Below are positions 34,375-43,072 of a DNA stretch of 64,000 nucleotides, in pieces. The stretch is taken from the NCBI RefSeq assembly GCF_000685865.1, contig NZ_JMKS01000003.1:868001-932000 (forward strand), read 5' to 3'. The notes below the pieces were generated by a model, which was not told the origin of the DNA, ran no database searches, and saw only the letters and a program-made list of their open reading frames with translations. Made by a program: the position numbers and the translations under genes. This stretch comes from Exiguobacterium antarcticum DSM 14480. GTDB lineage: Bacteria; Bacillota; Bacilli; Exiguobacteriales; Exiguobacteriaceae. Each line of letters opens with the position of its first letter. Within the stretch, counting starts at the first letter, position 1.

Positions 34375-37300
34375 GTGAGTCTTTCAAAAACATTACTACG
34401 GATGGCACGATTCGGAAATTCGATTTTGCCAAAACCGAAAAAAACAACTTCACGTCGCACCAAGTTCAAACAAGTTTTGCAACTTGACTCGACATTCCAA
34501 GAACATACCATTACCGGTCAACTGTCTGACCCGGCGGTGATGGTCGAATCCTTGCTGATTCGCGATCACCAGTTAAATGAGGTCATCGAATTACGCAATA
34601 CCCATACGACAGGCGGCAGTCATTTTTCATTTTCACTGACGCATGACGTGTTGCCGACTCTCGTCGACCGCGTTTTGAAAAACAAGAGTCTCACCGAGCA
34701 AGAAACGGCATCGCTTGAAGAAATAGCGGAAGACGAACTGACCGCAGTAGAAGCAGATGAGTCCGAAGATACAACGGAAATGGAATCCGATCTACCTTCC
34801 GGACGTTTTTCGTTTTGGCTCAAATTTTCGAAACATCTAGCCGATTTCCAACCCACGACGCTCGAGAAGTGGGAAACAAACGGCTTACCGAGTCGCGCCA
34901 CGATTACCGATGAGCTCTTCACACGTGAAATCATTCTCGGTCGTTTTTCGGAAACACGGATTGCCGCTCCCTTAAAGCCGTTGATTGATCCGGATTTCCA
35001 ACATACCGCCCACCTGTATACAGACCTCAAAGGCAATCTGCGGATTTTGTTGAATAAAGAACCAAAAGTCAAACCGAAGATGCAAATCGATTTGATTGAT
35101 TGTCCCGTCGCCGATCAAACGGAAATCAAAGGGAAAATCTTCACTCGGCATGCCTTTATCCAAAAAGGAACGTTACAGCTCGTTCACCGGGAAACGGGTG
35201 AGCAGATTCCCGTGCCGATTGACTGGGTTTATGACAATGTCCGCAGTGCCGACAAATTTGGTCTCTACCGGTATACGTACCGGACCGTCATCGACTGGAC
35301 CCGTCTGCACCGCGAACATCAGGTCCTGCAGGAAGGAATCTATGACGCGTTTGTCGCGCTTGAGTATTATCACCGAGCTGAATCGACATTGCTTCGTCTC
35401 GGACGGGCGCGTTACATCACACGTCAATTGACGCCGGAGACACGGGGTCAGGGCGAGGCGACGACGATGCATATCATCCCGTACTTCACGGTCGGTCATC
35501 GGAATCTCTCGTTTGAGATGACCGAATTCACCAATGACAATTATACGTATTTGAACCACATGATGAAATTTGCACCCCTGTATCGCCTGTTTGCCGAAAA
35601 GAATACCTGGCTCGTCGGGGAACGTCCTTACAAAGCACAAGACAATGGGTATCATTTCTTTAAATATATGCGTGAGACATACCCGGACCGTCCTGTCTAT
35701 TATGTCATCGATCCCGATTCGAACGAATACGATCAAGTCGAACAACTTGGTCATGCGTTACCGTTCAAGTCCAAGGAACATATCTATCATGCCTTGATGG
35801 CGAAAAAAGTCATTGGGACACACCATGCGGAATACCTGTATCCCCTAAAATCCGAACCGTTTAAACGGAAGATGAAAGCGGATCGGATTTTCATCCAACA
35901 TGGTGTCCTTGGTACCAAAAATATGGATGACCAGTACGGAAAATTTGCACCGGCCTTTGATACGGATTTATTCCTCGTCAGTTCAGAACGGGAAAAACGG
36001 CTGGTGACACAAGACATGGGCTACCCGGAACGTGAAGTCCGGATTACCGGTCTGTCCCGTTTCGATGCCCTGCTTCGAAAGGACGTTGAGGTCAAACGCC
36101 AGATGTTGATCATCCCGACATGGCGTTCGTGGTTACAAACTCCACTCCAATTTTTTGAGTCGGAGTATTATCAACAGTACCAAACGCTGCTTTCAAGTGA
36201 TCGACTCCACAAGTTCGCTGCAGAGCAGCAACTCGAAATCGTCTTTTGTCTCCATCCGAACATGCAACAATACACGAGTCACTTTGAAAACTTACCGATC
36301 ACCGTCATTCATCAAGGCGAACGCGATGTCCAAGGCTTGATGAAAGAAAGCCTGCTCCTCGTGACGGACTATTCGAGTGTTGCGTTCGATTTCAGCTTCT
36401 TGAATCGTCCGGTTCATTACTTCCAGTTCGACCCGATTCGGTTCATCGGACCAAAAGGTTCTTATCTCGATTTGGAACAGGAGTTGCCTGGTCGGATTTC
36501 ATCGACGCTTGATGAACTGTTTGAAGATCTTGAGGCGACCGCCGCACGTTCATTTTTGATGGCACCTGAATATCAGGCACGTGCTGCAGCATTCTTGCAA
36601 CCGGTCGAATCGTCGTACTCGGAAAAAATTCTGCAGACGATCGTCGATTATAAAAAGAAACGGAGTTGGATCGAACAGATTCAGACAGCAGAAGCGGCCA
36701 ACATTCTTTTCCGCCTGTATCGTCGAAGCCGGTTCTACTTCCCATCAATGAAATTTGCATACCGGTTGATGCAACGATTGCCGGTCGACCCGAAACTCGT
36801 TGTCTTTGAGAGTGGACTCGGTAAACAATATTCCGACAGTCCACGTTATATCTATGAGGAACTGAAACACCAGAACCTCGACTATAAAGTCGTCTGGGTC
36901 TATCACAAACGTCTCTACCTCGGTGACCCGAACGCTAAAGTCATCAAACGGTTATCGCCCGCTTATTTCTATTATCTGGCGACGGCAAAGTTCTGGGTCA
37001 ACAACCAAAACTTCCCGCATTACTTCAGACGCCGGGAAGAGACGACCTATATCCAGACCTGGCACGGAACGCCGCTGAAGAAGATGTTGTTTGATTTAGA
37101 CGAGATTCACGGACGGGACGCAGGCTATGTCGACCGGGTCACGAACTCGATTAACCAGTGGAGTGTCCTCTTGTCACCGAGTTCGTATGCGTCGACGATC
37201 TTCAAGAGTGCCTTCCGCTACGACGGACCGATTTTCGAATCCGGTTATCCCCGGAACGATTTGTTCTTCTCGAACAATCAACCGAAGACCATCGAGACGA

Positions 37301-37920
37301 TCCGGACGAAACTGCAATTGTCGGACGATAAAAAGGTCATCTTATACGCGCCGACCTTCCGTGATCATCAGTCGCTTGGCAAAGGGAAGTTCTTCTTTGA
37401 TTATCCGTTTGATTTTGACCGTGTCGCAGAAGCGTTAGGTGACGAATACGTCTTCCTGATTCGGACGCACGTCCTCGTGACGAAGAAGCCGAGCATTCCA
37501 GCTGAACACCGTGAGCGCTTCATCGATGTCACGAGTTATCCTGACATTCAAGAACTGTATCTAGTCACGGATCTGTTGATTACCGACTATTCGTCCGTGT
37601 TCTTTGATTTCGCCAACATGAACCGGCCAATGTTCTTTTATGCGTACGATCTTGATTTGTATCGCGATACCTTACGTGGTTTTTATCTTGACTACTACAA
37701 GGATTTGCCAGGACCGATTCTTGAAACAGAAGATGCGTTCATCGAAGCCTTATCCGATATCAAACGACTGGCGAACGACTACCAGTCGCAACTCGACACT
37801 TTCCGCGAAGCCTATTGCGCGATGGAAGACGGGTTGGCCGCATCACGTGTCGTTGATACGTTTTTTGCAGAGGACGCACTGGACGTAACCGAACAACCGG
37901 ATGGCAGTTATTCCGTTTGA
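34375..37920 (+). CDS. Double-domain CDP-glycerol:glycerophosphate glycerophosphotransferase (TagF-like)
   Basis: 1181 residues from GTG 34375 (GAGGAGG 10 bases upstream; the frame is open 17 codons earlier without a site). Residues about 1-400 are an N-terminal extension with an acidic stretch. Two complete Glyphos_transf domains follow: about 405-740 (IQHGVLGTKNM near 507, VTDYSSVAFDF near 663) and about 805-1165 (TWHGTPLKKM near 896, ITDYSSVFFDF near 1070). Each repeats the paired histidine and serine motifs. Family members transfer glycerol-phosphate or ribitol-phosphate from CDP-polyol to build wall teichoic acid. Normal TagF has one such domain in about 750 residues. No other tag/tar gene is adjacent. 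Confidence 0.88.
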   Translation: MSLSKTLLRMARFGNSILPKPKKTTSRRTKFKQVLQLDSTFQEHTITGQLSDPAVMVESLLIRDHQLNEVIELRNTHTTGGSHFSFSLTHDVLPTLVDRVLKNKSLTEQETASLEEIAEDELTAVEADESEDTTEMESDLPSGRFSFWLKFSKHLADFQPTTLEKWETNGLPSRATITDELFTREIILGRFSETRIAAPLKPLIDPDFQHTAHLYTDLKGNLRILLNKEPKVKPKMQIDLIDCPVADQTEIKGKIFTRHAFIQKGTLQLVHRETGEQIPVPIDWVYDNVRSADKFGLYRYTYRTVIDWTRLHREHQVLQEGIYDAFVALEYYHRAESTLLRLGRARYITRQLTPETRGQGEATTMHIIPYFTVGHRNLSFEMTEFTNDNYTYLNHMMKFAPLYRLFAEKNTWLVGERPYKAQDNGYHFFKYMRETYPDRPVYYVIDPDSNEYDQVEQLGHALPFKSKEHIYHALMAKKVIGTHHAEYLYPLKSEPFKRKMKADRIFIQHGVLGTKNMDDQYGKFAPAFDTDLFLVSSEREKRLVTQDMGYPEREVRITGLSRFDALLRKDVEVKRQMLIIPTWRSWLQTPLQFFESEYYQQYQTLLSSDRLHKFAAEQQLEIVFCLHPNMQQYTSHFENLPITVIHQGERDVQGLMKESLLLVTDYSSVAFDFSFLNRPVHYFQFDPIRFIGPKGSYLDLEQELPGRISSTLDELFEDLEATAARSFLMAPEYQARAAAFLQPVESSYSEKILQTIVDYKKKRSWIEQIQTAEAANILFRLYRRSRFYFPSMKFAYRLMQRLPVDPKLVVFESGLGKQYSDSPRYIYEELKHQNLDYKVVWVYHKRLYLGDPNAKVIKRLSPAYFYYLATAKFWVNNQNFPHYFRRREETTYIQTWHGTPLKKMLFDLDEIHGRDAGYVDRVTNSINQWSVLLSPSSYASTIFKSAFRYDGPIFESGYPRNDLFFSNNQPKTIETIRTKLQLSDDKKVILYAPTFRDHQSLGKGKFFFDYPFDFDRVAEALGDEYVFLIRTHVLVTKKPSIPAEHRERFIDVTSYPDIQELYLVTDLLITDYSSVFFDFANMNRPMFFYAYDLDLYRDTLRGFYLDYYKDLPGPILETEDAFIEALSDIKRLANDYQSQLDTFREAYCAMEDGLAASRVVDTFFAEDALDVTEQPDGSYSV

Positions 37921-37984
37921 GTAGTGCTACCAGCTAACATGACAGCAAAAGAGACTGACTCAAACGTCACTCTCTATACAAAAA

Positions 37985-38019
37985 ATAAGGGTGGCAGATG
38001 ACAAGTCTGCCACCCTTAT
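37985..38019 (+). terminator. Hairpin downstream of the TagF-like gene
   Basis: ATAAGGGTGGCAGA and TCTGCCACCCTTAT, a perfect 14-bp stem with a 7-base loop. No T-tract follows on the plus strand, but an A-run precedes it; it may belong to the repeat element. Confidence 0.55.
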
Positions 38020-38030
38020 CTCGTTCAAAA

Positions 38031-38129
38031 GGAATCACTCGCTTCACGCGAACGCCTACAGGAAAAAGCGTAAACGTACGCTGTCAGAGACATAAGCCTG
38101 AGGAAAGCGCGTGAAAAAAGAGTGACTCC
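38031..38129 (+). repeat. Intergenic stem-loop repeat, copy B
   Basis: Outer arms GGAATCACTC and GAGTGACTCC, then TTCACGCG and CGCGTGAA. The core is CCTACAGGAAAAAGCG, a small hairpin and CTGTCAGAGACA, alignable with copies A, C and D. Confidence 0.65.
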
Positions 38130-38276
38130 TTTTTTGGCGTCCCCCCGTCTGAATTCAAAGGTTACAGACGATCTGCTTTTGATTTGATTTCCAATTAATG
38201 TTATTCTGAATAAGATATTCAAAAATACGATTCATCTTAACCAATATACTCTTGAGTTCGTTAGGAGGGCTTGTCA

Positions 38277-38966
38277 ATGGAACGTTGTTCACTTTGCGGA
38301 ACCCCTTTAGAAACAGACGAGACAGCGTGTTCCTACTGCAAACACCCTGTCCTCAAAAAAATAAAAACACTGGACCCACCGAATCCCCCTTCGTCCAGTC
38401 GACGCTTGTTATCCTTCATCACCGTGTTCGTCATCGGTCTTGGATCTGTCGGCACCTGGTACGGGCTGACGCAAACGGAATCCACGCACACGACGCTTGC
38501 TCCGCCTGTTCAGGCTTCACCGATAGCAGACTGGTCCGATGAAATGTCTGCCTATAACCAAACCTATTCGTCAGAAGACCCACCGGCGTCTTACGACGTC
38601 CTGAAATTTGTCCGCCAGTATACGAAAACAGTGCCGGAAACCGCCACCTATTCGAAAACAACGGATACGCTTGAGACGTTCTCGGCGATTCAATTCGCGA
38701 CGCTCGAGACGTTTCATTCGGAAGTCGCCGCCTTACAGACGATTCAAGCTGCGTCTGACAGCCCGATTCCTCCCCGTCCGCACACCGTTGACTTCGAACG
38801 GTTTGTTTCAAATGGCGCATCGTTTCAAATCAAGACGGTCGAGACGTATCAACTGACCCGATCAGCCGGTCAACATCTGGTCACGTATGATGTCCGGTAC
38901 AACGTTCGGTTACATACGGATCATCTGCAAATCACACATATCGTCCGCACGGAGGTGAAGGCATGA
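38277..38966 (+). CDS. Zinc-ribbon membrane protein with extracytoplasmic domain (TcaA/YvbJ-like plan)
   Basis: 229 residues. The N-terminus MERCSLCGTPLETDETACSYC (four cysteines as two C-x2-C pairs within residues 4-21) is a small zinc ribbon. A single membrane helix follows (about 40-62, LLSFITVFVIGLGSVGTWYG), then an extracytoplasmic domain of about 165 residues with no recognised motif. The plan resembles TcaA/YvbJ-type envelope-stress proteins, but sequence identity is not established. ATG 38277 is 7 bases from AGGAGGG. The stop overlaps the start of the lipoprotein gene (ATGA), so they form a pair. Confidence 0.7.
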   Translation: MERCSLCGTPLETDETACSYCKHPVLKKIKTLDPPNPPSSSRRLLSFITVFVIGLGSVGTWYGLTQTESTHTTLAPPVQASPIADWSDEMSAYNQTYSSEDPPASYDVLKFVRQYTKTVPETATYSKTTDTLETFSAIQFATLETFHSEVAALQTIQAASDSPIPPRPHTVDFERFVSNGASFQIKTVETYQLTRSAGQHLVTYDVRYNVRLHTDHLQITHIVRTEVKA

Positions 38967-39592
38967 AACAATTCGTGATCATTCTGTTTTGTGTCCTGTT
39001 GGCTGGTTGTACAGAAGTGCCGCCATCCGGCGTCCAGTCCGAACTCGAGCTCGGACAGTACACGCAAGCCGTCGATCAATCGACACGCCAAGATACGATG
39101 CACGATCCTGCCAAACTGATGGTGCAGCTTGAAACGGCATTAGCGAGCTATCACTTCAAAGAAGTCGTTAAGATTGCCCGGACGATCGACCAACTCGCCT
39201 TGGCGCAAGACAATCCAATCCGGCTCCGGGCAAAGTCCCTTCAATTAAGCGCAGAAGCGATGCTTGTTCAGCTGAAACAAGTCGAAGGTACCTATCAAAT
39301 CGAACGGAGTACACTCGATACCGGTCTGAAAGAACGATCGTTTCCTGCGACCGGACAAATTGACGTCTCCTTCGCGAAACGTGATGGGCTGGTTGCAACG
39401 ATTGACTATCAAGACTTTGGAATGGTTGAGGCACCACGCAATGATACGGAATCGATTCGGTTTGAACCGGATTTGTCCGCCCGCCTCGCCTTATCGGAAG
39501 GTCTTGTCAGTTACGTCTTTAACCGATCCGGTTTTACACTAACGTTCGAAGGTCCCGGCGGAAAATTGGTCTATCAATTGAAAAAAATTTAA
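38963..39592 (+). CDS. Lipoprotein partner of the zinc-ribbon protein, unknown
   Basis: 209 residues with a lipoprotein signal (MKQFVIILFCVLLAGC), acylated at Cys16. The mature part is mixed helical (about 45-100) then beta (about 110-205) without a recognised family. It overlaps the preceding gene by 4 bases and ends in a long terminator, so the two proteins are a cotranscribed membrane-anchored pair and may interact outside the membrane. Confidence 0.7.
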   Translation: MKQFVIILFCVLLAGCTEVPPSGVQSELELGQYTQAVDQSTRQDTMHDPAKLMVQLETALASYHFKEVVKIARTIDQLALAQDNPIRLRAKSLQLSAEAMLVQLKQVEGTYQIERSTLDTGLKERSFPATGQIDVSFAKRDGLVATIDYQDFGMVEAPRNDTESIRFEPDLSARLALSEGLVSYVFNRSGFTLTFEGPGGKLVYQLKKI

Positions 39593-39606
39593 GCAGAACA
39601 TGATAC

Positions 39607-39657
39607 AAAAAACGAACGGGTTCTCTCAATCAAATGAGAGAACCCGTTCGTTTTTTT
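39607..39657. terminator. Bidirectional terminator
   Basis: AAAAAACGAACGGGTTCTCT and AGAGAACCCGTTCGTTTTTT: a very long perfect stem between convergent genes. Confidence 0.92.
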
Positions 39658-39694
39658 GTGTTGTCCCGGACGACAGGACCGGTTTGAGTATGCC

Positions 39695-40603
39695 TTACAA
39701 TTCGTCCAACCGTTTGACGACTTCCGCGCAGAGCTCGTGCGTCGCTAAGCTGTCGGCTCCCGTGACGGATGCTGACGGATGCCCGTGGACCGTCTCGATG
39801 AACGCATCGACCATCTCGACGAACCCACGTCGTTTTAACGTCGGTTCCCAGTTATCGAGTGGTACGCGTAACGTACCTGATTTCGTCATCTGTTCGACCG
39901 ATGTCACATCCGTTGCAATCCGTTTTTCGTGTGGTCCCATCACTTCGACCCGTTCTTCCGTCACCCCGTTGTTCCGGTTCATGATCCCGATCGCCGTGAT
40001 GCCGTTTGCTTCGAACTGGATCGTGACATGGTGTAATAGACCGTCCTCTTTTTTGCCGCGGACTTGCAGGTTCTCGATTTTCCCGCGTCCCGTCAAGAAA
40101 CGAAGCGTATCCGCGACATGGACAAAATCGTCAAAGATAAACGTCTTCGCATCTTCGATGAAGGAAGTCCGATTTTTTTGCATGACGATTACGTTCGGCT
40201 CTTTGACTTCAAGCAAGGCACGGTGCGCCGAGGCAAACCGGCGATTGAATCCCGTGATGAAATGTAGCCCCTGTTCTTCCGCTTGTTCCGTCAACGCCCG
40301 GACTTCTTCGACTTCGAGCGAAACCGGTTTATCGATATAGATATGGATACCTGCTGCCAGTAACTGTTTTGCCTGCTTCGCATGCACCTTTGTCGCCGAA
40401 TGGATCAGCGCGACTTGAATGCCGCTTGCGATGACATCTTCGATCGAATGATACGTCCCAGCGAAACGGTATGCCGATCGTAACCGTTCGGCTTTTTCTT
40501 GATCTGCCGAAACGAGATAGACCTCTAGATCTGTCCGTTCTGCATAAACGGGCAGATAGGCTTTTTGTGCGATGTCCCCTAAACCGATGACTGCTATTTT
40601 CAT
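39695..40603 (-). CDS. Gfo/Idh/MocA family NAD(P)-dependent oxidoreductase
   Basis: 302 residues. Rossmann start MKIAVIGLGDIAQKAYLPVY, then the family motif in IYIDKPVSLEVEEV (EKP-type, with Lys as catalytic base) near residue 95. The C-terminal substrate domain includes FITGFNRRFASAH and FDDFVHVADTLRFL. Members oxidise or reduce sugars, inositols or bile pigments; substrate cannot be deduced. The frame is open 19 codons earlier, but AGGAGGG fits ATG 40603. Monocistronic. Confidence 0.92.
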   Translation of the reverse strand: MKIAVIGLGDIAQKAYLPVYAERTDLEVYLVSADQEKAERLRSAYRFAGTYHSIEDVIASGIQVALIHSATKVHAKQAKQLLAAGIHIYIDKPVSLEVEEVRALTEQAEEQGLHFITGFNRRFASAHRALLEVKEPNVIVMQKNRTSFIEDAKTFIFDDFVHVADTLRFLTGRGKIENLQVRGKKEDGLLHHVTIQFEANGITAIGIMNRNNGVTEERVEVMGPHEKRIATDVTSVEQMTKSGTLRVPLDNWEPTLKRRGFVEMVDAFIETVHGHPSASVTGADSLATHELCAEVVKRLDEL

Positions 40604-40763
40604 TTGTTTCCCTCCTGTGACGTGTCTTTTGCTCTCATTCCCTATGTTACCGGGTTTCATGCCTGTGGTGTATGCTGAAGTAATTTTTTTGAAAAAAAAG
40701 AGAATTTCCTTTTTTTGCTTTATGATAAGAACATATTTTGCAAAAGGAGGGAATGAGATTTTT

Positions 40764-42017
40764 ATGAAGTCATTATTCAGGATTTGTTTGACACTCGTCC
40801 TACTTATTACATTATGTCTCCCAGCCTTACCTGCCCAAGCTGCCAGCTATCAGGTCATCGTCACATCGACGATTGGTGCGAACATCCGGACGAAACCAAG
40901 CACGAGTTCATCAGCGACGATCACACGTCGGGCCCCGTACAAAGCGAAGTTCACTGCCGTTTCCTATTCAAACGGCTGGTACAAGATCAAGGACGGAAAT
41001 GCTTATCGGTATCTGTCGAACCAAGTCGCAGCCAAAGTCGGGACAAGTTCCGTCAAGACGTACAAAATCATCGTCTACTCGACGGCAGGAGCCAATGTCC
41101 GCACGTCGCCAAGTACGGCCTCTTCTAAAAATATCAAACGGCATGCTACATACAAGTCAAAATTCAATGCCGTCTCTTACTCGAATGGCTGGTACAAGGT
41201 CAAAGGGAAGGTCAACTACTACTATGTCTCAAACCAGGTCGCTAAAAAACTGACGACGAGTGCACCTGCCTCGTCAAGTGGAAGTTATCCAGTTGCTTCG
41301 ATGCGGTACTTCAAACTCGGATCGTCCGGCTATGAGCTGACGAAAGAAAGTTTTGCCCGTCGTTACCCGGCAAGCACGACGAAATTATTGACAGCTGTCG
41401 TCGCCTATGACGCAGCTGCCAAAAAAGGAACGCTTGATCAGACGTTCACCTTAACGTATTCGATGTTATCCGTCCCTGCCGGCAGCAGTTCAGCTGGTTT
41501 CCGGTCCGGTGACAAAGTCACGATGCGCCAACTGTTGAACGGGATGCTGATCCGGTCCGGCAATGACGCAGCGAAAGCCATCGCGGTCCGGACAGCTGGT
41601 TCTGAATCCAAATTCGTTTCGCTGATGAACAATCGGGCGAGCGGCATCGGTATGTCAGCGAGTCATTTCATGAACCCGCACGGTTTTTATCACCCAAGTC
41701 ACTACACGACGGCAGCTGATATGCAGAAGCTTGCCAACACCTATGCCAAATACAGCTACTTGATGACGGTCAGCGGACGTAAATCGTACCAGACCGCCGT
41801 TAAAGGACCGTATGCACGAACATTGACGTGGTACCATACAAACACGTCGCTTCCGGGAGACACGCGTGTCTACGCCAGCAAGACGGGATACACGCCGGAA
41901 TCTGCTTACACACGTGTCTTCTTCATCAAAAAAGGGTCGACGCGTTATGGTCTCGTTACATTAAAAGGAACGTTACCACAAACAGAAACGACGTTACGCT
42001 CGGTCCTCAATCGTTAA
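40764..42017 (+). CDS. Secreted D-alanyl-D-alanine carboxypeptidase with two SH3b domains
   Basis: 417 residues. Signal peptide ends at AQAAS. Two SH3b modules (about 30-95 and 100-165) share GANIRTKPST/GANVRTSPST and FNAVSYSNGWYKV-type sequence. The S11 peptidase domain (about 180-415) has the active serine Ser204 and Lys207 in PASTTKLLTA, Ser265-Gly-Asn267 and the Lys373-Thr-Gly box. It trims pentapeptide stems of peptidoglycan outside the membrane. The open frame begins 64 codons earlier, but ATG 40764 follows AAAGGAGG and starts the signal peptide. Confidence 0.93.
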   Translation: MKSLFRICLTLVLLITLCLPALPAQAASYQVIVTSTIGANIRTKPSTSSSATITRRAPYKAKFTAVSYSNGWYKIKDGNAYRYLSNQVAAKVGTSSVKTYKIIVYSTAGANVRTSPSTASSKNIKRHATYKSKFNAVSYSNGWYKVKGKVNYYYVSNQVAKKLTTSAPASSSGSYPVASMRYFKLGSSGYELTKESFARRYPASTTKLLTAVVAYDAAAKKGTLDQTFTLTYSMLSVPAGSSSAGFRSGDKVTMRQLLNGMLIRSGNDAAKAIAVRTAGSESKFVSLMNNRASGIGMSASHFMNPHGFYHPSHYTTAADMQKLANTYAKYSYLMTVSGRKSYQTAVKGPYARTLTWYHTNTSLPGDTRVYASKTGYTPESAYTRVFFIKKGSTRYGLVTLKGTLPQTETTLRSVLNR

Positions 42018-42018
42018 G

Positions 42019-42070
42019 AACAGACTCTTGGGTTCGCTTTCTTCTGAAAGTGATCGCAAGAGTCTGTTTT
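42019..42070 (+). terminator. Terminator after the carboxypeptidase gene
   Basis: AACAGACTCTTG and CAAGAGTCTGTT form a 12-bp outer stem with an inner CTTTC/GAAAG hairpin, then T. Confidence 0.8.
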
Positions 42071-42137
42071 CGTTTGATTTCTCCTTAAAAATTTACTTGC
42101 ATTGGAAGCGAATTCATCATATGGTTAAGCTAACAAT

Positions 42138-42153
42138 CAGACGTCTGACGTCT
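42138..42153 (+). promoter_or_regulatory. Palindromic site in the amiS leader
   Basis: CAGACGTCTG (42138-42147) overlaps AGACGT-CTG-ACGTCT (42139-42153), two nested inverted repeats 6 bases before the GGAGG. A regulator-binding site is possible; not proven. Confidence 0.35.
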
Positions 42154-42169
42154 TAACGGAGGAATTCAT

Positions 42170-42781
42170 GTGGGAAATGTAAGTTTGTTATTCGGGGGCG
42201 TAGCGCTCTTTTTAAATAGTCTGTCGTTATTCGGGAAAGTCGATCTAAAAAGTGCGGGGCTGTTCAGCTTATTGACCGGTTTACTGCAGACGTTCATCGC
42301 GACATGGCTCGTGATTGAAGCAGCCGGTGATCCCGCTTTGACCTTCGGATATGCGAGCATCTATCTGTTTGCGTTTACGTACCTGTATGTCGGGATCACG
42401 TTTTTATTTGGACTCGACGGCAGTGGCGTCGGTTGGTTTTCTTTGTTCGTCGCCATCGCCGCCCTCTTTTATGCTGGTGTCAGCTTCAGTACCGGTGACT
42501 GGATGGGTGGGACGACATGGTTATTCTGGGTCATTCTCTGGGGACTCTTTTTCCTTGGTATGGGGCTGAACATGCCAATCGATGCCTTGACGGCACGTGT
42601 CGCCATCGTACTCAGCTGGTTGACGTTGATCGTTCCGGCGCTCGTCGGACTTCGTTTCGGTACGACAAGTGCAAACTATCAACTCGTTTGGAGTGCAGCA
42701 GCAATCATGACGACCGTCTATTTTATCTATTCTGCAATCAAATTAGTACCCGCCCGTAATTCCATCCGTTCCAAAAATTAA
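42170..42781 (+). CDS. AmiS/UreI-family urea/amide channel
   Basis: 203 residues with six to seven hydrophobic helices. Matches the AmiS/UreI family: VSLLFGGVALFLNSLSLFGKV, YLFAFTYLYVGITFLFGLDG, FWVILWGLFFLGMG. These channels admit urea or short-chain amides. No urease or amidase genes are present in the window. The frame requires GTG 42170; GGAGG lies 7 bases upstream. An overlapping ATG two bases earlier encodes only four codons before a stop, so the start is an unusual ATGTG overlap. Confidence 0.85.
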   Translation: MGNVSLLFGGVALFLNSLSLFGKVDLKSAGLFSLLTGLLQTFIATWLVIEAAGDPALTFGYASIYLFAFTYLYVGITFLFGLDGSGVGWFSLFVAIAALFYAGVSFSTGDWMGGTTWLFWVILWGLFFLGMGLNMPIDALTARVAIVLSWLTLIVPALVGLRFGTTSANYQLVWSAAAIMTTVYFIYSAIKLVPARNSIRSKN

Positions 42782-43072
42782 AACAGACCGTTCAGGTTCA
42801 CTTAAGCATCGGTTTTATACAAAGTAGGGAGGTGGATATCAAAATCCGCCTCCCTGCTTTCATTTCAAAAAAATCATGTGATGCACGAGACTCCTGCAGG
42901 AAAAAACGCAAGTCGGCTTGCGCTGTCAAAGACAAACAAGCCAGTGGAGAAAAAATGATTCTTTTTGAATCCTCCTCTTTACTTGGGAAGAAATCATTCA
43001 ATTCACGCGATGCGTAAAAGAAAAAGTAAGCCCTTTTTGATTCAGCCCCGATTTGTTTAAGAAAAATGTTCG
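42782..43072. repeat. Gene-free spacer with hairpin and repeat copy C
   Basis: GGGAGGTGGAT (42827-42837) pairs with ATCCGCCTCCC (42844-42854). Copy C follows (about 42862-42976): arms TTTCAAAAAAATCAT and ATGATTCTTTTTGAA, core GACTCCTGCAGGAAAA, a hairpin ACGCAAG/CTTGCG and GCTGTCAAAGACA. A degenerate partial copy follows to about 43050, ending TTTTTGATTCAGCCCCG. Confidence 0.65.

Larger units (their letters stand above)
37921..38276. other. Gene-free 356 bases holding a hairpin and repeat copy B
   Basis: Contains GAGACTGACTCA (37952-37963), a 14-bp hairpin at 37985-38019 and a long imperfect palindrome at 38031-38129. No coding frame I can support. The ribosome-binding site AGGAGGG of the next gene is at 38263-38269. 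Confidence 0.6.
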
